Origin: Bacillota bacterium | GTDB lineage: Bacteria; Bacillota; Clostridia; Saccharofermentanales; Fastidiosipilaceae | Reading direction: 5' to 3' | Assembly (NCBI GenBank): GCA_023420715.1 | Contig: JAEZVR010000081.1 | Location: forward strand, 1 to 10,136 | DNA length: 10,136 nucleotides | In this document: positions 6,627-10,136 of the stretch, piece by piece | Numbering within the stretch: the first letter of the stretch is position 1 | Layout of the letters: every line of letters starts with the position of its first letter | The notes under the pieces: model-generated | Database searches by the model: none | The model's input: only the letters and a program-made list of their open reading frames with translations | Told to the model about the DNA's origin: nothing | Position numbers and translations under genes: made by a program

Positions 6627-9600
6627 GAAGAACAGCCTGCAGTGACGACTCGTTTCGGTATTGAAACATTGGATTTACAGCCGATTCGCTACTATGCATT
6701 TCCAAAATCTGATCAAGTGACCTATGGAACAGATTATTATAAGTACGGTGCTGGTATGAATCTGACTTGGGCTTTGCCACCCGAAGTCAAAGAAAATGAT
6801 TATTTTACATTGAAGTTGCCCAGAGAAATTAATGTTGATACGGCACCGAGCAAGAGTAAAGTATTCTTTACAATTAAGGATCAAGATAATCCCGGACAGG
6901 TTATTTTGAATGTTTACTTCGATCATCGTGATGGCGAAAACGATGTCTTGAAGTTTGTGGCAACAAAGTATGCAGAAGAAAAAGCGGGTGGCACCAGAGC
7001 ATACAAGGGGACGGCAGTTATTGGTTCGGAGATTCCTGCGAATAAGATCAAATCAATCTGGGATCTAGAAGAGGCGCTTAATCATCCAGGCGATTATAAT
7101 ATCCCAAGAACCAATATTGATCGCGGTCAAAAATATTATCAGGGCTTTAGACCCAATTACGAATATTTTAATGATGCGCCGGTAAACGGAGATCTGAGCT
7201 CCCATCGTAAAACATTGACTTATGAAACCCAGTACATGGAGGGTAAGGCTTTTACGATTCAAGATGAAACTTCGGTCAGCTATAAGTCTCAGCTCTTTTA
7301 TGATGGCTATCGCTATACCCGTTTTGGTGATTTGATGTTACAGCCAATACGAGAAGATGAAGATTCGATCACCTTTATGATTTTGTATAACGTTGCCGGA
7401 ACTGGCCAGGCTGCTGGTAAGGTGACAAAAGAATTCTTCATCAATAATACTGGTTTTGCCCAGTATAGTGGCTATCGTCAATTGCCAGGGAATTTAACCC
7501 CTTATAATGGTAGCTATACCAATTCTATGGAAATGTGGAAGGCAAGACCCGGACAGGGCACGCCAGCACCAAAGGACCGAGAAGCCGTTCCAGCATCTTC
7601 TCTGAATGAACAGACCCAATCGACCCCGAATCCAGGCACGCGTATCTACAGCTCCAAGTTCACTTTCCCCGATGATGACAATACGTATTTTATTAAACTG
7701 AAGATGCGTAAACATGATAATTTGGTTAAAACACCGTCGGGAAAAGATGGCTGGTTTATGGCGCTTTTCCAAAATCGCAGCATCCGCCGTTATTTGGTGG
7801 AAGACTTCTATCACGGCACAACCGGTGACGGTACAGCTGTTTTATCCGTTGCACCAAAAGAAGAATTTGTGCAAACGCCTTTGTCTATCCGTAAAGTGGA
7901 TGAGAAGGGTGCTGTCTTAAAGAGCGGTGAAGTGGTTTTCTTGCTCTACGATAAGGGAACCAAGTATTCTGTTACAAAATCCTTAAATGAATCTGGTGAA
8001 GCTGTCTTTAATGGGCTCTTCTTAAATCACAGCTATCAATTGATGGAAACCCAGGGTGCACCAGGATATGTACAATTCCCGGAGCCCTTAGATCTTGAGG
8101 TGGACGGTCAGGGAAATATTACGTTCACAAAGCCAGGCAATACCATTAAACCGCGCACAGATGCGGGTTCGGCAAATGCCTATTCTTTTGATTTTGTGAA
8201 CCATAAAAATCTTCCCGTAGAAAAAGTTGGCTATTTTAAGGTCGACCATAAATTCTATGACAGCATGACGGATTTGAATGCTCAACAGAATGAAGCACAT
8301 CAAATACTTGGTACCGAAACCAGTGGACCAGTCACGCAAACCTATACAGCTACCCAACCTGAAACCTATCAAGACTATCGCTTGGTTCGCATTGTGCGCT
8401 CTGACGAGAATCATATTGCTTTAGGTGAGGATCAGCGCTCCACCAAAGCCGGCAATTATGTCGCCGACACACATTTAAATGTCACTTATTTGTATGTCAA
8501 GCCAGGTGTTTTTAATGAAGTGCACTTGTATTTTGAGACTCAAGAAAAAGCACAATCTGGTGTTGAAGCACAGGCTGTGGATAAGGCTACAAATCCGCGC
8601 ACCACGGATGCGCAAAAAGGTTTGGCAGAGGATACATTTACCTCGCAAAAGCAAAGCAAGGCGGGCTATACCTATTTGCGTGCGGTATCCGATGTTCCAG
8701 CTGTACAGCCGAATGCAAATGGGGATCCGATGACAGGACACTTTATTCCTGGCACAACGATTACCCATACTTATTACTATTATCAGACACCGCAGCCAAA
8801 GGGCACCTTCAAGGTGATTCATAAATATTACGATTCGCAAGAAGCCTTAGCAGCAGGGCAGCCCGTTGCGCATGAAACACAGGGCGAAAACAGCTCTGGT
8901 ACGGCAACGGAATCCTATGGTTCAAGCCAAAAAATTGAAACCGATGGCTATACCTTTGTGCGTGTGGATCGCTCCCACGAAGCGAACATTCAGCTCGGTG
9001 GTGATGGTCAGTCCACCGTTGCAGGTCATTATGTACCGAATGAAAACTTGGTTGTCACCTATCATTATTTAAAAGAGACGACAGAACCGAATCCACCAGT
9101 TCCAGATCCGCCTCAGCCACCAAGCGTTCAAAAAGGAAGCTTCGTTGTCGTTCACCGGTATTATGATACCGTCGAATCACTCGAAAATAACGAAGAACCT
9201 GTGCGGAAAACAACGGAAGAAAAAACCGAAGGCACTGAAGCAGAAGAATTTAAGGGTTCAAGTCCGAAGACGGATAAGGACTATGGCTTTGTAAAAGTGG
9301 TTCGTTCGCATCCGAATGATATTCCTGAAGGTGCAGACAAGCGCAGCACGACACCGGGTCACTATGTGCCAAACACGGATTTGGTGGTCACTTATTACTA
9401 TTTGAAATTAGGGCAATTTAAAGAAGTCCATCGTTATTACGAGAGCAAGGAAGCTGCAGATGCGGGTGGTACACCAAAAACAGAAGCGGTGAATCCTCGG
9501 ACGCAGTCTCAGAATCAGTCTGGTCTAAATACGGCGCAATATCGGTCAGAAAAATCGATGCGTGAGGGTTATGACTATTATCTCTCTAGAACAGATACGC

Positions 9601-10136
9601 CCGAGAGACCTACTGATCCGGCTGGAAATACTGTCCAGGGGGCCTTCATTCCTGGCAAAATTATCACGCACACGTACATTTATTATCGGACACCTGAACC
9701 GAAAGGGACTTTTAAAGTTGTCCATAAGTATTATGATACCCAGGAGGCTTTAGAAGCAGGGCAGCCGGTTGCAAAAGAAACAAAGGGGGAAGATAGTTCC
9801 GGATCGTCAAAGGAATCCTATGGTTCAAGTCAGAAAATCGAAACAGAGGGCTATACTTTCGTCCGCGTTGATCGTTCTAACCCGACTGCGATTCGATTAG
9901 GTGTGGATGAGTCATCCACCCTCACAGGTCATTATGTGCCGGGTGAGGATTTGGAAGTGGTGTATCACTATGTGAAGTCGACACCGAACCCTGAAGAACC
10001 TACTCCAGGTGAGCCGACTAATCCAGGTGGCGAGGATCCGAAGAATCCAGGCGGTGAGGATCCGAAGAACCCAGGTGGTGAGGATCCGAAGAACCCAGGC
10101 GGTGAGGATCCGAAGAACCCAGGCGGTGAGGATCCG
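6525..10136 (+). CDS. Large secreted repeat-containing surface protein, probable cell-wall-anchored adhesin (3' end outside window)
   Basis: This is an open frame of 1204 codons running off the right edge. Residues 1-34 are a signal peptide. Residues 35-452 form a unique region with no family I can name with certainty. Residues 453-562 are a Cna-B/SpaA-like domain with isopeptide residues. Residues 569-1151 hold six Tyr-rich modules in the order A-B-A, Pro-rich linker, A-B-A. Residues 1152-1204 are a Pro/Gly/Glu-rich stalk of PGGEDPKN repeats. The modules broadly resemble MucBP-like stalk domains (short strands such as FKVIHKYYD and a closing LVVTYHYLK), but I cannot assign a Pfam family with confidence. 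The layout is that of LPxTG adhesins: binding head, stalk, then wall-spanning repeats. The sorting signal would be beyond the window. It has its own promoter and a terminator upstream, so it is likely transcribed alone. Confidence 0.88.
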   Translation, partial: MGRKRFNLKRLMATGLASLLAVTSFGLINIKLQAEEQPAVTTRFGIETLDLQPIRYYAFPKSDQVTYGTDYYKYGAGMNLTWALPPEVKENDYFTLKLPREINVDTAPSKSKVFFTIKDQDNPGQVILNVYFDHRDGENDVLKFVATKYAEEKAGGTRAYKGTAVIGSEIPANKIKSIWDLEEALNHPGDYNIPRTNIDRGQKYYQGFRPNYEYFNDAPVNGDLSSHRKTLTYETQYMEGKAFTIQDETSVSYKSQLFYDGYRYTRFGDLMLQPIREDEDSITFMILYNVAGTGQAAGKVTKEFFINNTGFAQYSGYRQLPGNLTPYNGSYTNSMEMWKARPGQGTPAPKDREAVPASSLNEQTQSTPNPGTRIYSSKFTFPDDDNTYFIKLKMRKHDNLVKTPSGKDGWFMALFQNRSIRRYLVEDFYHGTTGDGTAVLSVAPKEEFVQTPLSIRKVDEKGAVLKSGEVVFLLYDKGTKYSVTKSLNESGEAVFNGLFLNHSYQLMETQGAPGYVQFPEPLDLEVDGQGNITFTKPGNTIKPRTDAGSANAYSFDFVNHKNLPVEKVGYFKVDHKFYDSMTDLNAQQNEAHQILGTETSGPVTQTYTATQPETYQDYRLVRIVRSDENHIALGEDQRSTKAGNYVADTHLNVTYLYVKPGVFNEVHLYFETQEKAQSGVEAQAVDKATNPRTTDAQKGLAEDTFTSQKQSKAGYTYLRAVSDVPAVQPNANGDPMTGHFIPGTTITHTYYYYQTPQPKGTFKVIHKYYDSQEALAAGQPVAHETQGENSSGTATESYGSSQKIETDGYTFVRVDRSHEANIQLGGDGQSTVAGHYVPNENLVVTYHYLKETTEPNPPVPDPPQPPSVQKGSFVVVHRYYDTVESLENNEEPVRKTTEEKTEGTEAEEFKGSSPKTDKDYGFVKVVRSHPNDIPEGADKRSTTPGHYVPNTDLVVTYYYLKLGQFKEVHRYYESKEAADAGGTPKTEAVNPRTQSQNQSGLNTAQYRSEKSMREGYDYYLSRTDTPERPTDPAGNTVQGAFIPGKIITHTYIYYRTPEPKGTFKVVHKYYDTQEALEAGQPVAKETKGEDSSGSSKESYGSSQKIETEGYTFVRVDRSNPTAIRLGVDESSTLTGHYVPGEDLEVVYHYVKSTPNPEEPTPGEPTNPGGEDPKNPGGEDPKNPGGEDPKNPGGEDPKNPGGEDP
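6627..7880 (+). other. Unassigned N-terminal region of the surface protein, putative ligand-binding head
   Basis: Residues 35-452 contain no Cys and many aromatic residues. The stretch LTWALPPEVKENDYFTLKLP (79-98) followed by a short strand-rich segment recalls the 'GDxFxxxLP' pattern in the first Ig-like subdomain of staphylococcal SdrG/Cna adhesin heads, but the match is weak and I do not assign a family. Residues around 345-375 are Pro/Ser/Thr-rich and low in complexity, suggesting a linker between two subdomains. Its position directly after the signal peptide fits a binding head (inference). Confidence 0.4.
7881..8210 (+). other. Cna-B / SpaA-like domain with a probable isopeptide bond
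   Basis: Residues 453-562 begin LSIRKVDEKGAVLKSGEVVF and continue with FNGLFLNHSYQLMETQGAPGY (about 494-514), the standard 'F.GL..G.Y.L.E..AP.GY' pattern, ending at FDFVNHKN. By comparison with the family, Lys457 and Asn559 would form an intramolecular isopeptide bond helped by Glu508. Such domains resist force and proteolysis and usually form rods beneath a binding head. All three residues are present. Confidence 0.8.
8229..9074 (+). repeat. First A-B-A module triplet of the surface protein
   Basis: Three consecutive modules are present: A1 (8229-8501, 91 residues), B1 (8505-8801, 99 residues) and A2 (8802-9074, 91 residues). A modules begin G-x-F-K-V-x-H-K-x-Y-D and end N/HYV-x-x-x-x-L-x-V-T-Y-x-Y-x-K. 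The B module begins GVFNEVHLYFE, carries NPRT, and ends GHFIPGTTITHTYYYYQT. A short spacer (PK-type) joins them. A 19-residue Pro-rich linker (about 9075-9131) follows. Confidence 0.85.
9135..9977 (+). repeat. Second A-B-A module triplet of the surface protein
   Basis: This contains A3 (9135-9407, 91 residues), B2 (9411-9704, 98 residues) and A4 (9705-9977, 91 residues), in the same order as the first triplet. A4 matches A2 at about 66 of 91 positions by ungapped hand count, while A3 matches A1 at only about 34 of 91. B2 shares with B1 the NPRT and FIPG-xx-ITHTY motifs. This points to duplication of a three-module block. Confidence 0.85.
10020..10136 (+). repeat. 24-base tandem repeat encoding NPGGEDPK, open at the window edge
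   Basis: Nearly five copies of a 24-base unit run in frame (units start at 10020, 10044, 10068, 10092 and 10116). Copies differ only at third positions (AAT/AAC, GGT/GGC), so the peptide NPGGEDPK is exact throughout. Such Pro/Gly repeats commonly span the peptidoglycan just before a sorting signal. Copy number may vary by slippage, and the true array length is unknown because the window stops inside it. Confidence 0.93.

Noticed and set aside
8475..8840. 121-residue minus-strand open frame inside the surface-protein gene
   Set aside because: It is a by-product of the repeat composition. Similar shadow frames occur at 7494-7814 and 8088-8414, and the sense frame is a continuous 1204-codon gene.
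10032..10136. GGATCC restriction palindrome recurring every 24 bases
   Set aside because: It is a direct result of the GAG-GAT-CCG codons in each repeat unit and is not an independent signal.
10020..10136. CRISPR-like spacing of repeats
   Set aside because: Units are contiguous with no spacers and are in frame within a coding region.

Overview
The window looks like chromosomal DNA from a Gram-positive bacterium, probably a host-associated member of the Bacillota. The grounds are strong AGGAGG-type ribosome binding sites before nearly every gene, a Trk system with two small separate TrkA proteins, a Firmicute-style CorA with an FGMN motif, and a large secreted repeat protein with a Cna-B/SpaA-like domain and a Pro/Gly-rich C-terminal stretch typical of cell-wall-anchored adhesins. 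TAA, TAG and TGA are all used as stops, so the code is standard. I cannot name a genus.

Left part, minus strand (1-1619): a potassium-uptake operon read leftwards in the order trkA (N-domain only), trkA (N plus C domain), trkH. The trkH gene runs off the left edge. The genes overlap or nearly touch, which suggests translational coupling.

Middle, plus strand (1774-6412): a divergent, tightly packed run of five genes. They encode a DJ-1/PfpI-type protein, a CorA-type divalent cation transporter, an MscS-type mechanosensitive channel, a PfkB-fold sugar kinase homologue and UDP-glucose 4-epimerase (galE). Spacers are 11 to 47 bases. A strong intrinsic terminator follows galE. The two divergent operons share a 154-base intergenic region with a TGnTAAAAT extended -10 candidate on each strand. 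Potassium uptake, divalent cation transport, pressure release and a DJ-1 stress protein side by side suggest an ion and osmotic homeostasis cluster, with sugar-nucleotide genes downstream. The PfkB protein lacks the catalytic Asp of its GAGD motif and also has a changed N-terminal signature.

Right part, plus strand (6525 to the edge): one open frame of 1204 codons with no stop. It encodes a surface protein with a signal peptide, an unrecognised N-terminal region of about 418 residues, one Cna-B/SpaA-like isopeptide domain, and six Tyr-rich modules of two types arranged A-B-A, proline linker, A-B-A. These are followed by a 24-base tandem repeat encoding PGGEDPKN, in which the window ends. The cell-wall anchor expected after it is out of view.

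No tRNA, rRNA, CRISPR array, transposase or phage gene was seen, and no stretch above 300 bases lacks a gene.
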